From Steroidobacteraceae bacterium (lineage in GTDB: Bacteria > Pseudomonadota > Gammaproteobacteria > Steroidobacterales > Steroidobacteraceae): a DNA stretch of 21,604 bases. Below are positions 7,028 through 15,084 of this stretch, one piece after another. The translations under genes and the position numbers were made by a program. Position 1 is the stretch's first letter. Each line of letters opens with the position of its first letter. The notes under the pieces were generated by a model. That model was given only the letters and a program-made list of their open reading frames with translations. It was not told the origin of the DNA and did no database searches. The stretch spans positions 1 through 21,604 of the forward strand of contig JABEVI010000127.1 of NCBI GenBank assembly GCA_013044085.1. The letters are read 5' to 3'.

Positions 7028-7759
7028 ATGTTGCTGCTCCTCATCGCCTGCGCCGCGTTCGCCAGCACCTTCACCGGCGGCCTGCTCGCGTTGCGCTTGC
7101 ACGACAAGCTGCACCTGATCCTCGGATTCAGCGCCGGCGCCGTGATCGGCGTCGCCTTCTTCGATTTGATGCCTGAATCGATCGCCTTCGGTGCCGCAAA
7201 GGCGGGTGCAACCGCGATCCTCGCCTGGACGGCGACGGGATTTCTCGGCTACCTGGTCATGGATCGATGGCTTGCCTTGCACGGCGCGACGCACGCCCAC
7301 GCCGTGGCGCCGGATGCGCCCCCGGCGCGACATGGACCGTTCGGCGCGGCGGTGCTGTGCGCGCACAGCACCCTCGACGGCGTCGCGATCGGCCTCGCCT
7401 TCCAGGCCTCGCACGCGATCGGCCTCGTGGTCGCGATCGCCGTGCTCGCGCACGACTTCTCCGACGGCATCAACACCATGAACCTCGTGATGCGCAACGG
7501 CGCACCGCGGCGCAGGGCGCTCTCCTGGCTGGCCGCGGATGCCCTCGCACCGGCCCTCGGCATCGCCTCAACGCTCCTCTACTCGTTGCCGCCGGCAAAA
7601 TTCGGTGTCGTGCTCGGCCTGTTCGCGGGCTTTTTCCTCTATCTGGGTGCGAGCGACCTGATCCCGGAGAGCTATCATGCCCATCCGAAGTTGCTGACGA
7701 CGGTGATGACGCTGATCGGAGCGGCCGTGCTCTATGTCGCGGTCAGTTTGGCCGGATGA
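7028..7759 (+). CDS. ZIP-family metal cation transporter
   Basis: The product is 243 residues from the ATG at 7028. A longer reading from 6950 adds a low-hydrophobicity stretch with no family features and would cover the TATAAT, so I rejected it. About eight membrane helices are visible. Two ZIP metal-binding signatures occur in the central helices: HSTLDG at 113-118 and HDFSDG at 142-147. A short histidine-containing loop (HGATHAHAV...RH, about 85-102) lies just before them, as is common in this family. ZIP proteins move Zn2+, Fe2+ or other divalent metals into the cytoplasm. HDFSDG replaces the HExPHE form of classical members, so the metal is uncertain. The next gene starts 38 bases downstream on the same strand and is probably co-transcribed. 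Confidence 0.88.
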   Translation: MLLLLIACAAFASTFTGGLLALRLHDKLHLILGFSAGAVIGVAFFDLMPESIAFGAAKAGATAILAWTATGFLGYLVMDRWLALHGATHAHAVAPDAPPARHGPFGAAVLCAHSTLDGVAIGLAFQASHAIGLVVAIAVLAHDFSDGINTMNLVMRNGAPRRRALSWLAADALAPALGIASTLLYSLPPAKFGVVLGLFAGFFLYLGASDLIPESYHAHPKLLTTVMTLIGAAVLYVAVSLAG

Positions 7760-7797
7760 GTGCGGCACGACCAAACGGCCGCGACCCGGGAGGACTC

Positions 7798-8373
7798 ATG
7801 AAGAAATGGCTGCTGGGAACGACGCTCGTCCTGCTGCTCGGCGGCAGCGCGAAATCCGCGGTGGTGGATGGCGTGTCGGTCGCCGATTCGGTCCGGGTCG
7901 GCAATACGGCGCTCATCCTGAACGGCGCCGGCCGCCGGACGCGCTACTTCTTCAGCATCTACGTCGCGGCGCTGTATCTGCGATCGCACACGGCGGACGC
8001 CGCGCAGGTGCTCGCCGATCCGGGCCCGATGCGACTGACGATGACGCTGATGCGGAATCTGAGCGCCAGCGAACTGGCCGGCGCGCTGCACGAGGGCATT
8101 GCCCGCAATGCCTCGCCGGCCGACCTCGCCCGCACGAAAAGCCAGATTGACCAGCTCATCGGGATCATGAAGGCGATCGGCAGCGCCAAGGCCGGCGACA
8201 TCCTCAGCATCGATTTCCTCGCCGGCGGCATCACACGCGTCGGCCTCAATGGCCGTGTGCAAGGCGCCCCGATCGCGGGTCGCAAATTTCAACGCGAGCT
8301 TCTCGACATCTGGCTCGGACCGCACCCGGCGCAGGCCGATCTGAAGCGCGAGTTGCTCGGCGCCCCCCCCTAA
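7798..8373 (+). CDS. exported chalcone-isomerase-like protein
   Basis: The product is 191 residues. The ATG at 7798 has a strong ribosome site (GGGAGGA) a few bases upstream. The signal peptide is MKKWLLGTTLVLLLGGSAKS and the protein should be periplasmic. The motifs RYFFSIYVAALYL, a central helical segment around SPADLARTKSQIDQL and the end WLGPHPAQADLKRELLG match the bacterial chalcone-isomerase-like family (Chalcone_3 type). True plant chalcone isomerases cyclise flavonoids. The bacterial exported relatives have no established reaction, so none is claimed. It follows the ZIP gene by 38 bases. It ends in an 8-C run, and its TAA overlaps the stop of the convergent EamA gene. Confidence 0.85.
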   Translation: MKKWLLGTTLVLLLGGSAKSAVVDGVSVADSVRVGNTALILNGAGRRTRYFFSIYVAALYLRSHTADAAQVLADPGPMRLTMTLMRNLSASELAGALHEGIARNASPADLARTKSQIDQLIGIMKAIGSAKAGDILSIDFLAGGITRVGLNGRVQGAPIAGRKFQRELLDIWLGPHPAQADLKRELLGAPP

Positions 8374-9260
8374 TCAGCGCCGGCTTGCGTGCGCGCCGGC
8401 GTGCCAATCGCCGTGCTGCCGGCGGAGGCGGCCACGATGCAGGCGATCGCGAGCCACTGAACCGCTTGCAGCCGCTCGCCGAGCACCACCAGTCCGGCGA
8501 GCGCCGCAACCACCGGTTCGCCGCTCATGAGGATGCCGAAGGTACGCGCCGGCAGACGCGTCAAGGCGAACATCTCCAGTGAATAAGGCAGCGCGCTCGA
8601 CAGCAACGCGACCGCCGCCGCGGTGGGCCAGAGCGCCGGCGCCCACAGGCGCGCACCGGCGCTGTACGCACCCAGGGGCACGATGAGCAACGCACCGGCA
8701 AGCACGCCAAGCGCGGCAACGCCGCCGCCGTGCAAGGTGCCCGCGCGCCGCCCAAAAACGATGTAGGCCGCCCAGCATGCCCCGGCGGCGAGCGCGAACG
8801 CGACACCGGCCGGATCGAGCGCCGCGGCGCCGGCGCGCAACGGCAAGAGAAGCAAGAGTCCAAGCACGGCCAGCCCGACCCAGAGAAAATCGAGTGCGCG
8901 GCGCGAGGCCGCCGTCGCGACCGCGAGCGGTCCGGTGAACTCGATCGCCACGGCGAGTCCGAGCGGGATACGGCGCAGCGCCGCGTAGAAGAATAGATTC
9001 ATCGCTCCCATCGCGAACCCGTAGCTCACGATCGCGACCACGGCCCTGCCGCGGGGCAAGGGTCGCCGCGGCCACGATACCGCGAGCAACATCAGGGTCG
9101 CGAACGCAAGCCGCAAGGCTGTGGCTCCGGCCGCGCCGACGCCGGCGAGCAGGGACATCGCGAGCGTCGCGCCGATTTGGATGCTGAGCATCGCAATCAG
9201 CAGTGCGCCGAGCGAGACGAGCTCGGGATACCGGTTGCCGTGGATCGTGCGGGTGCGCAT
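8370..9260 (-). CDS. EamA-family (RhtA-like) inner-membrane exporter
   Basis: The product is 296 residues from the ATG at 9260; an upstream ATG at 9281 would add seven residues (MISCGHS) and neither start has a clear ribosome site. Ten hydrophobic helices form two EamA repeats. The motif RIPLGLAVAIEFTGPLAVA around residues 97-115 is characteristic of the RhtA threonine/homoserine exporter subgroup. The second repeat carries GEPVVAALAGLVVLGE. RhtA exports amino acids and related metabolites; the substrate here is inferred only from that resemblance. The gene begins 42 bases after the crotonase stop on the same strand, so the two are probably co-transcribed. Its TAG overlaps the stop of the convergent chalcone-isomerase-like gene. 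Confidence 0.88.
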   Translation of the reverse strand: MRTRTIHGNRYPELVSLGALLIAMLSIQIGATLAMSLLAGVGAAGATALRLAFATLMLLAVSWPRRPLPRGRAVVAIVSYGFAMGAMNLFFYAALRRIPLGLAVAIEFTGPLAVATAASRRALDFLWVGLAVLGLLLLLPLRAGAAALDPAGVAFALAAGACWAAYIVFGRRAGTLHGGGVAALGVLAGALLIVPLGAYSAGARLWAPALWPTAAAVALLSSALPYSLEMFALTRLPARTFGILMSGEPVVAALAGLVVLGERLQAVQWLAIACIVAASAGSTAIGTPARTQAGAD

Positions 9261-9302
9261 GGAGTGCCCGCAGGATATCATCGCGCGCCGCCGCGCCGCC
9301 CG

Positions 9303-10091
9303 CTAATGATCCGAAAAATGCGGCTCCCGCTTCTCGAAAAACGCGCGCACCCCCTCGACGCAATCATCCGTCGCGAGGCTGGTCTCCTGTGCGCTTCGCT
9401 CGGCGCGCAGCTGCTCTTCGAGCGTATGTTCGAAGGTCGCCGCATGCAGAGCGCGTATCTGCCCGATGACGCCCGTCGGACCGTCGGCGAGCTGGCGCGC
9501 GACCCGCAGCGCGCGCGCGAGCACCTCGCCGGTCGGGGCAATCTCATGGGCGAGACCCCAGGCTTGCGCCATTCGCGCATCGATCCGCTCGGCGAGCAGC
9601 AGCGAGGCGAGCGATCGGCTGGCGCCGATGCAGCGCGCCAGGTGATACGTGATGCCGGCATCGGGCACGAGACCCAGACGCGCGAAGGATGGACAGAAAT
9701 AGGCGTCTTCGCCGGCAACGATGATGTCGCTCGCCAGCGCAAGGCTCATGCCGGCACCGACGGCCGCGCCATTGACCGCCGCGACGATCGGAAAGCGAAA
9801 GGCGCCAAGCCGCAGAATCAGCGGGTCCATGAATCGGCGCATCTCGAAATGCGCCCGCTGCCGGGCATGCTGCTTGCTCAGATCGACCGAATGCAGGTCC
9901 AAGCCGCTGCAAAATACGCCACCGCCGCCGGTCAGCACGACGCAACGCGCGCCGCTCTCGCCTTTCTGTATCTGGTCGAGCGCCGCATGCAGCGCGCGGA
10001 TCATCGCGACATCGATCGCGTTGCCCAGCGCTTCACGCTGCAAGGTCAAAGTCGCCACCCCATCGACGACACTGAATCCCACGGTAGTCAT
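9303..10091 (-). CDS. crotonase-fold enoyl-CoA hydratase/isomerase family protein
   Basis: The product is 262 residues from the ATG at 10091, preceded by a near-perfect ribosome site (GGGAGGTGAGGCG). The frame continues open upstream to 11267, but that is a shadow of the lipoprotein gene. Crotonase marks are the oxyanion-hole regions VFCSGLDL (59-66) and AAVNGAAVGAGMSLALASD (104-122), then FARLGLVPDAG (136-146) and the C-terminal FFEKREPHF (251-259). The two catalytic glutamates of rat mitochondrial enoyl-CoA hydratase (Glu144 and Glu164) align here with Ser116 and Phe136, so classical hydration is unlikely. The Asp in LGLVPD (Asp144) is the residue used by PaaG-type isomerases, so an acyl-CoA isomerase or ring-epoxide isomerase role is more likely. 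No paa genes lie nearby. The gene starts 29 bases after the lipoprotein stop. Confidence 0.9.
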   Translation of the reverse strand: MTTVGFSVVDGVATLTLQREALGNAIDVAMIRALHAALDQIQKGESGARCVVLTGGGGVFCSGLDLHSVDLSKQHARQRAHFEMRRFMDPLILRLGAFRFPIVAAVNGAAVGAGMSLALASDIIVAGEDAYFCPSFARLGLVPDAGITYHLARCIGASRSLASLLLAERIDARMAQAWGLAHEIAPTGEVLARALRVARQLADGPTGVIGQIRALHAATFEHTLEEQLRAERSAQETSLATDDCVEGVRAFFEKREPHFSDH

Positions 10092-10120
10092 CGCCTCACC
10101 TCCCGCTGCCACGGATGCGC

Positions 10121-11260
10121 TCAGCCTCGGCCACCACCGCGCCTGCGCGGCGGATGTCGCACAGCGCCTCGTTGCACCGGTCGTGCGCGAGCGGGCGCCG
10201 CGCGCACCGGCGCAGGCCGCCGCGGAGCAACATAACGGCGTTGCGGGGCGACGAAGCGGCGCGGCGGGAGTGCGTACGGGCGTTGCGGGGCGGCGTACGG
10301 GCGTTGCGGGGCGGCGAACGAACGCGCCGGCGGAGCATGTAGCGGAAAGGTGCGCGCTTGGGCGCGCGCCGCGGGCCCGATGGGATAGCCGCCGGGCGCC
10401 GGCCGCGTGAAATGTTGCCCCTGACCGAATCTTGCGCCGGGGCGGGGCACGATCGCACCGCGTGCCGGCACGGCCTGCGGCGAAGCGAACGCACGCGGTC
10501 GTGGCGTCGCCGCGATCGGCGGGCGCCCGCCGTTGTAGCGCGCGAACTGTGCGCGGTCCATGCTGGCCGCACGAACCTGTTGCCGCTGCATCGGCGTACG
10601 CGTGATGTGCGGTTCGCGCGCCGCCATGCGTTCGACGCGTGTCGGTGCCGCCCGCAGGCCGCCGGGGCCGCCGACGTAGCTGACGCGGTTGATCACGGTG
10701 TTGTTGATCACCGTGTTGTTGATCACCGTGCGGTTGTAATAGACGTTGTGAACCTCTCGTCGGTCGACGTTCATCACCGCCCGGTTGTACTCGAACTGAT
10801 CGCGATCCCAACGGCCGCCGACGAAGCCGACTCCGAGATAGCCGCCGCCATAGTTGATGTGCCCATAGAAGCCGACCCGTGGCCCCCAATAGCCGGCGTG
10901 GAAGACATAGAGTCCCTGGCTCCAACCCCAGTAGCCGGGCGTCCATAGAACCCCGACCTGCGGCGGCATCACCCAGGTGCCCGGCACCCAGAAATAGCCG
11001 TCCCCGCCGTAGGCCCAATATCCCGGCGTCCAGAGGTAGCCTTGCGCCGGGCAGGGCGGTTGTACATAGACCGGCAAAGGCGGCGGCGGCACGGTCGCCT
11101 GCACGTAGATTTGAGTCCCGCCGGACCCTGCGCTCAGGTCCACTTGCGTGGCCGGCGATGCATAGCCCGGGTTGGGTGAGTAGTAAGGCGTTCCGACGAC
11201 ACACGCGCCGAGTAGCGACGTCGCCGTCAACAGGCCCGCCATGCGCACCGCCGCGCGCAT
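10121..11260 (-). CDS. YXWGXW-repeat lipoprotein with basic Pro/Arg-rich tail
   Basis: The product is 379 residues. I chose the ATG at 11260 because it gives a short lipoprotein signal (MRAAVRMAGLLTATSLLGAC) with the lipobox LLGAC and Cys20. In-frame ATGs upstream (11311, 11329, 11338) only lengthen the n-region. The middle carries repeated aromatic motifs (YLWTPGYW, YFWVPGTW, VLWTPGYWGW, YVFHAGYWG) of the YXWGXW repeat family, then VGGRWDRDQFEYNRAV. Next is a threefold pentapeptide TVINN repeat. The last 150 residues are low-complexity and rich in Arg, Pro, Ala and Gln (APQRPYAAPQRPYALPPRR). Proteins of this family are lipid-anchored in the envelope and have no proven function. It leads a minus-strand run with the crotonase and EamA genes. 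Confidence 0.85.
   Translation of the reverse strand: MRAAVRMAGLLTATSLLGACVVGTPYYSPNPGYASPATQVDLSAGSGGTQIYVQATVPPPPLPVYVQPPCPAQGYLWTPGYWAYGGDGYFWVPGTWVMPPQVGVLWTPGYWGWSQGLYVFHAGYWGPRVGFYGHINYGGGYLGVGFVGGRWDRDQFEYNRAVMNVDRREVHNVYYNRTVINNTVINNTVINRVSYVGGPGGLRAAPTRVERMAAREPHITRTPMQRQQVRAASMDRAQFARYNGGRPPIAATPRPRAFASPQAVPARGAIVPRPGARFGQGQHFTRPAPGGYPIGPAARAQARTFPLHAPPARSFAAPQRPYAAPQRPYALPPRRFVAPQRRYVAPRRPAPVRAAPARARPVQRGAVRHPPRRRGGGRG
10272..10313. repeat. 21-bp tandem repeat, two copies, inside the lipoprotein gene
   Basis: Two identical adjacent 21-bp units (10272-10292 and 10293-10313) encode the heptad PQRPYA(A/L) in the low-complexity tail. Because the unit is a multiple of three, gain or loss of copies would keep the frame. 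Degenerate copies lie on either side. Confidence 0.75.
10688..10732. repeat. 15-bp tandem repeat, three copies, inside the lipoprotein gene
   Basis: Three units of GTTGATCACCGTGTT (10688-10702, 10703-10717, 10718-10732) differ by only one to two bases. Each contains the palindrome TGATCA. On the coding (minus) strand they specify the repeated pentapeptide TVINN. The unit length keeps the frame if copies change. Confidence 0.8.
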
Positions 11261-11430
11261 CGACCAACGCCCCTTACGCCCGCCAAGACCGAAGGATCGA
11301 ATCGTCCGCATGATCGCCACCACCCTCATAGAGGTCATTGACCGCCTAGTGTCACTCAACGCGCTTCGCGCCCCGCGGGTCGCGCAAATGAAGCAAACGT
11401 AACCGCGCCGCGGCCGGCGCATCGCACACC

Positions 11431-12252
11431 TCAGTGTCCCACGGGTGCTGCCGTCAGCGCCGCGCGCAATTCCGACAGCTTCGCCTTGAGAATCGCCTCA
11501 TTGGCGGGGCCCATGCGAATCAACAGCTTCTGCCCGGCCGCCAGGGCATCGAGCCGCGGATCCGCGAAGTGATACAGAACCTTCGGCTGCACGAGTTCGA
11601 TCTGCCCGCGCGGCTGCGGGGTCGCGAGCAGCAGGTCGATCACCTTGATCAGCCGGTCATTGAAGTATCCGTTCGGATAGCCAAGATCCTGGTAGGCGCT
11701 CTGAAAAAGCGGATAGAAATGAAAGTACACGTCGGCGAGCGCCTGCATGTCGAGCTTGCCGATCACCGCAACCATCGGCGTGTAGCGGGCGTAGTTGCGC
11801 GCATCCAAGCTCGCATGCCCGCCCCCGCCCTGAACGAGGAAGTTGCCGGGCGCGGCGTCGACGGGCAGCCGCCCGTACGGAATTTTCGAGCGCGGCAGAT
11901 TATCCACCGTCACGACGATGCGCCGGATCAGATCATCCGGTGCAAGGAACGCCTTGACGGCATCGGCGCCGATCAGACCCGAAAGCGCGGCACGCAGCGC
12001 CGAGTCGCTGGCGCCGAGCGACGGCAGCGCCGCGGAGGCCGCGGCGGCCGATGAGGACGGGACCGGATAGCGGCTTGCCGGCGGCACGGAAGCCGGGGCC
12101 GGCACCGGGATCGGCGCGGCGCTCGGCGCGCTCGGCAGCGGTATCGACACCGTCGGCGGCGACGGCGCCACGCGCGACTGGACGAGGTAATACCACACGC
12201 CGAGCCCGACCACGACGAGCGTCGCGACGAGAGGAACGAGCGGCTTCTTCAT
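11431..12252 (-). CDS. DUF3014-domain membrane-anchored protein
   Basis: The product is 273 residues from the ATG at 12252, with CCGGAG a few bases upstream. A longer frame to 12333 exists, but its extra 27 residues show no features. The N-terminus MKKPLVPLVATLVVVGLGVWYYLV is a single membrane segment. A Pro/Ala/Ser-rich linker follows at about 29-75, and the rest is a soluble, presumably periplasmic domain. Motifs such as LRRIVVTVDNLPRSKIP, YARYTPMV, YFHFYPLFQSAYQDLGYPNGYFNDR and the ending around LLIRMGPANEAILKAKLSELR match the uncharacterised DUF3014 family. No function is known for it. It is divergent from the aldo/keto reductase. A 170-base gap separates it from the lipoprotein gene downstream, so co-transcription is possible but unproven. 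Confidence 0.85.
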   Translation of the reverse strand: MKKPLVPLVATLVVVGLGVWYYLVQSRVAPSPPTVSIPLPSAPSAAPIPVPAPASVPPASRYPVPSSSAAAASAALPSLGASDSALRAALSGLIGADAVKAFLAPDDLIRRIVVTVDNLPRSKIPYGRLPVDAAPGNFLVQGGGGHASLDARNYARYTPMVAVIGKLDMQALADVYFHFYPLFQSAYQDLGYPNGYFNDRLIKVIDLLLATPQPRGQIELVQPKVLYHFADPRLDALAAGQKLLIRMGPANEAILKAKLSELRAALTAAPVGH

Positions 12253-12394
12253 GGTCAGGATCTCCGGAGGATCTGAGCGCGGCATGCGGCAGAAAGCATC
12301 ATAGATCATATGCCCTGCGGCCCGCCGCTGCATATCGGCGTACCACCACCCAAGCCATGGCCATCACCCGGCAAGATCGTGTAGATTGGAGCTC

Positions 12395-13429
12395 ATGCGC
12401 TACCGACTCCTCGGCCCCACGGGCCTGTATGTATCCGAACTGTGCCTCGGCACGATGACCTACGGCGTCTCCAAGGGCTTCTGGGAGGCAATCGGCGGCC
12501 TCGGCCAGGATGCGGTCAATGAACAGATGAAAGCGGCGTTCGACGCCGGCGTGAATTTCATCGACACCGCCAACGTCTACTCGATGGGCGAGTCGGAAAA
12601 ACATGTGGGCGTCGCCCTGAAGCAACTCGGACTGCCGCGCCACGACCTCGTGATCGCCACCAAGGCCCACGGAGCCATGGGCGAGGACCCGAATGCCTGC
12701 GGCCAGTCGCGACATCATTTGTTCAATGCCGTGGACGCTAGTCTGCGCCGTCTGCAGCTCGATCACATCGATCTTTACCAGCTACATGGCTTCGATCCGC
12801 TGACCCCGCTCGAGGAATCGCTCTCGGCGCTCGATGACCTCGTACGCTCCGGCAAGGTGCGCTACATCGGTTTGTGCAACTTGGCGGCCTGGCAGATCAT
12901 GAAATCGCTGGCGATTTCCGAGCAGCGCCAGCTCGCCAAATTCATCAGCGTCCAGGCGTACTACACGATCGCCGGACGCGACCTCGAGCGCGAAATCGTC
13001 CCGCTGCTCGCCGATCAACGGCTCGGCCTGATGGTCTGGAGCCCGCTCGCCGGCGGACTGCTCAGCGGCAAATTCAAGCCCGATGAAAAGGGCCCGGACG
13101 GAGCGCGCAGGACGAGCTTCGATTTTCCGTTGGTCGACAAGGCCCGGGCCTTTCGGTGCGTCGACGCGATGCGCGGCGTCGCGGCGCGCCACGGGGTCTC
13201 GGTGGCGCAGATCGCGATCGCCTGGCTGCTCGCCAAGCCCCACGTCAGCAGCGTGATCATCGGCGCCAAATCGATGAGCCAGTTGCACGATAATCTCGCC
13301 TCGACGCAGGTGCGCCTCGAGACCGGGGATCTCGCCCTTCTCGACGAGGCCGGCGCGCTGCCGCCCGAATACCCGGGCTGGATGATCGAGCGACAGGGCC
13401 AAATGCGCGCCAAGCCGCCCTCCAAGTAA
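12395..13429 (+). CDS. aldo/keto reductase
   Basis: The product is 344 residues. The ATG at 12395 is chosen over an in-frame TTG at 12386 because GGAG (12388-12391) is correctly placed for it. The (beta/alpha)8-barrel family marks are present in order: LGPTGLYVSELCLGTMTYG at the N-terminus, then the catalytic tetrad Asp57 (FIDTANVY), Tyr62, Lys90 (VIATKAHG) and His131 (LYQLHGFD). Further on are VWSPLAGGLLSGKF and the cofactor-binding SVIIGAKSMSQL near the end. It should be a cytoplasmic NAD(P)H-dependent carbonyl reductase, resembling the K+-channel beta-subunit-like group. The substrate is not deducible. GLCNLAAWQ replaces the common GVSN(F/Y)xxWQ, a mild oddity. Its TAA abuts the stop codon of the convergent aspartic protease gene. 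Confidence 0.93.
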   Translation: MRYRLLGPTGLYVSELCLGTMTYGVSKGFWEAIGGLGQDAVNEQMKAAFDAGVNFIDTANVYSMGESEKHVGVALKQLGLPRHDLVIATKAHGAMGEDPNACGQSRHHLFNAVDASLRRLQLDHIDLYQLHGFDPLTPLEESLSALDDLVRSGKVRYIGLCNLAAWQIMKSLAISEQRQLAKFISVQAYYTIAGRDLEREIVPLLADQRLGLMVWSPLAGGLLSGKFKPDEKGPDGARRTSFDFPLVDKARAFRCVDAMRGVAARHGVSVAQIAIAWLLAKPHVSSVIIGAKSMSQLHDNLASTQVRLETGDLALLDEAGALPPEYPGWMIERQGQMRAKPPSK

Positions 13430-14467
13430 TCAACCCCGCGCCCTGCTCCGACCTCCCTTTGCCGGGCGGATGCGCATCAAGACTTCGTGCATGCGGTAGT
13501 CGATCACGAGTTGGTCCAGCATGCCGAGCGCGTCCATGCCGATCAGGATCGCCGGCCGGTCCTGCAGATGCCAGTGCCGGAAGATCATCAGATTCGAATA
13601 CGTAATATAGGGATCCCGGATCTGGATCGAGCCGAAATCGATGGCCGGTGTCGCGATCAACTCGCCGCTCTGAACCGCCCGCGTCGCCCCCATGATCTGG
13701 TCGGCCTTGCCCCGCCACGAGAACCGGTGGCGCATCAGCGCGTTGCGCAGGGCGTCGTTCGCGATCGTCAACTGACCGCCCGTATCGATGATCGCCTTGG
13801 TGCGCACACCGCCGACTCGGGCGTCGACGATGAGCGGCGTCGCCCCATCAGGCCGGAAGCGCAGGATCTCGAATCCGCGGGTCGGGTACGTGCCGTGCGA
13901 AAAGCTGATCGTGATCCGGTCATGGCGGAAGTCGATCTGGATCCTTTTGTTCTCGAGACCGACCGTACCGAGGATGCCATCGGCGCCGCCGAGCGAATCC
14001 GGCAGGATCGGCAGTACGGCTCCGGCGACGAGCAGATCGCCGATGCTCAACTTGCGGATCCGCACGGTCGGCACCGTCGCGATGCCGGTGACACCGCGCA
14101 ACAGGACGGGCGGCGTCCGGTTCAGGGGCAGGCGCAGAATCGATGCCACCGTGCGGCTCAATCCAGACTGCGTGGCACCGGTGTCGAGCACCAGACGAAA
14201 CGGACCCTTGCCGTCGATATACACCGGCGCCCAGATGCGCCCGATGCTGTCGCGCCGCGTCGGCGCGACGAATAAGGGCCCCGGCTGCTCGATGAGGATT
14301 TCCGAGAGCCGATCGTACGAGCCGGTGTCGAGAGCGACCGGCGGTGCGGCAGGCGCCGGGGCCGCGTGCACCTCACCGAGGAACATCGCCATCGCAACCA
14401 TTGCCACGCACGCCGCCCGAGCGCGCTGTGCGCCCTCGTTAGGCGGGAGACCGGCCGCATGTGCCAT
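13430..14467 (-). CDS. exported retropepsin-like aspartic protease with two DTG motifs
   Basis: The product is 345 residues from the ATG at 14467, with GGAGG eight bases upstream. A signal peptide with core ACVAMVAMAMFLGEVHA ends near residue 35. Two half-domains follow, each with an active-site-like triad: VLDTGAT with Asp95 and IIDTGGQ with Asp228. Each is followed by a hydrophobic-hydrophobic-Gly element (DGILG near 163-167 and AILIGMDALG late in the second half). This matches the bacterial retropepsin-like or gag-polyprotein aspartyl protease-like families. A single chain carrying both halves could form a complete active site without dimerising, as in pepsins. Proteolytic activity is inferred. 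The gene is divergent from fdsG across 117 bases, with no obvious functional link to formate metabolism. Confidence 0.88.
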   Translation of the reverse strand: MAHAAGLPPNEGAQRARAACVAMVAMAMFLGEVHAAPAPAAPPVALDTGSYDRLSEILIEQPGPLFVAPTRRDSIGRIWAPVYIDGKGPFRLVLDTGATQSGLSRTVASILRLPLNRTPPVLLRGVTGIATVPTVRIRKLSIGDLLVAGAVLPILPDSLGGADGILGTVGLENKRIQIDFRHDRITISFSHGTYPTRGFEILRFRPDGATPLIVDARVGGVRTKAIIDTGGQLTIANDALRNALMRHRFSWRGKADQIMGATRAVQSGELIATPAIDFGSIQIRDPYITYSNLMIFRHWHLQDRPAILIGMDALGMLDQLVIDYRMHEVLMRIRPAKGGRSRARG

Positions 14468-14552
14468 AGTGATGCCCTCCGGCGCAGGGTAGCACCGCCC
14501 CCGGGTGGCGCCAATGAGACCGGCGCCCCGCCCAAGCCGGTGGCTTTCGGGT

Positions 14553-14558
14553 TATCAT
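14553..14558 (+). promoter_or_regulatory. possible -10 element (TATCAT) of the fds operon
   Basis: TATCAT lies 26 bases before the fdsG ATG in the 117-base divergent region. No recognisable -35 hexamer is present 16-18 bases upstream, so the call is weak. Confidence 0.28.
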
Positions 14559-14584
14559 CGGACGTTCCATTACACGAGCCCCGC

Positions 14585-15084
14585 ATGACCACGCAATCCC
14601 CGAGACGTGTCATACCGAAACGCTCCTTCGAACGCGAGGAAACGCTGCGGGCCTGCGCCGAGCTGAAAGCTCTGCCGGGCGCGCTGCTGCCGATATTGCA
14701 CGCAATCCAGGACGCGCTCGGCTACGTCCCGAAGGACGCCGTCCCCCTCATCGCGCACGAACTGAACCTGTCGCGCGCCGAGGTACACGGCGTGATCAGC
14801 TTCTACCACTATTTCCGCTCCGAAAAGCCCGGTGCCTGCGTGATGCGGATCTGTCGCGCGGAAGCCTGCCAGGCGGTCGGCGCCGCGGCGCTCGAGGCAC
14901 ACGCGAAACAGCGCCTCGGCATCGATCTGCATCAAACCAGCGCGGACGGCGCGATCACGTTGGAGGCGGTATATTGCCTCGGCAACTGCGCCCTCGGTCC
15001 CTCGGTGATGGTCGATGAGCGGCTCGAGGGACGCGTCGACGCCGGGCGCTTCGATGAACTCCTCGCCGCGGCGAGGAAACCCGA

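Noticed and set aside
9303..11267. Reading the crotonase as a 654-residue fusion with an upstream domain
   Set aside because: The upstream part is a wrong-frame shadow of the lipoprotein gene. The ATG at 10091 has an excellent ribosome site and gives a normal-length crotonase.
11345..11400. GC-rich hairpins such as GCGC-TTC-GCGC between the DUF3014 and lipoprotein genes, considered as a terminator
   Set aside because: The stems are short and no T-run follows on the minus strand. Such repeats are expected by chance in this base composition.
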